From an uncultured Alistipes sp. (GTDB lineage: Bacteria > Bacteroidota > Bacteroidia > Bacteroidales > Rikenellaceae), in contig CAMWIG010000120.1 in assembly GCA_947174295.1 (NCBI GenBank), positions 1-6,380 on the forward strand: a stretch of DNA of 6,380 nucleotides, in the 5' to 3' direction. Both the position numbers and the translations under genes were made by a program. How positions within the stretch are numbered: the stretch's first letter is position 1; every line of letters begins with the position of its first letter. Below are positions 6,309-6,380 of the stretch, in pieces. The notes under the pieces are model-generated. The model saw nothing but the letters and a program-made list of their open reading frames with translations. It did not search any database and was not told the origin of the DNA.

Positions 6309-6380
6309 TTTCTCATTGCCGATGTTTGCCAGGATGCCCGTCTTTGTTTCGAAAACGACTTTTAGAATCACCTTACAGGC

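Noticed and set aside
5930..6316. A 128-codon minus-strand frame covering the small gene and the dnaK upstream region
   Set aside because: It runs through the palindromic terminator and the candidate dnaK promoter and has no domain or helix pattern; the 58-codon frame fits the signals better.

Overview
The window reads as chromosomal DNA of a GC-rich member of the Bacteroidales, with Alistipes or a close relative as the best guess. The grounds are a DnaK of bacteroidete type, start codons without a Shine-Dalgarno sequence but often behind A-rich leaders, and several matches to the Bacteroidota promoter pattern (TTTG about 19-21 bases before TAnnTTTG). The genus is inferred from overall impression and was not searched.

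Layout from left to right: (1) the 3' end of an unrecognised plus-strand gene (2-190), followed by a strong hairpin terminator (192-237) that sits between convergent genes. (2) A minus-strand operon occupies about 3727 down to 267. In transcription order it holds a DUF3737 beta-helix protein gene (3727-2861) broken by one in-frame TAG, a MalY/PatB-type PLP-dependent C-S lyase/aminotransferase (2864-1704, sharing ATGA with the gene before it), and a MATE-family multidrug/metabolite exporter (1700-267, three bases after the lyase stop). (3) dnaK, also on the minus strand (5815-3905), has its own terminator (3852-3887) and a leader of about 90-100 bases. (4) A minus-strand gene for a 58-residue single-pass membrane protein with an Arg/His-rich tail (6246-6070) has a candidate promoter and its own terminator, a perfect 28-bp palindrome that separates it from dnaK. 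The last 134 bases hold that promoter and possibly the tail of another minus-strand gene.

DnaK is the housekeeping Hsp70 chaperone; grpE and dnaJ are not in this window. The three-gene operon pairs a PLP enzyme with an exporter under tight translational coupling, so a shared small substrate or product is possible, but nothing in the sequence names it. The premature amber codon in the first gene is the clearest oddity. The other points of interest are the unannotated-size small membrane protein and short repeated motifs upstream of dnaK and of the small gene. I see no CRISPR array, RNA gene, insertion sequence or recognisable new defence or mobile system, and most of the window is ordinary core-genome content.
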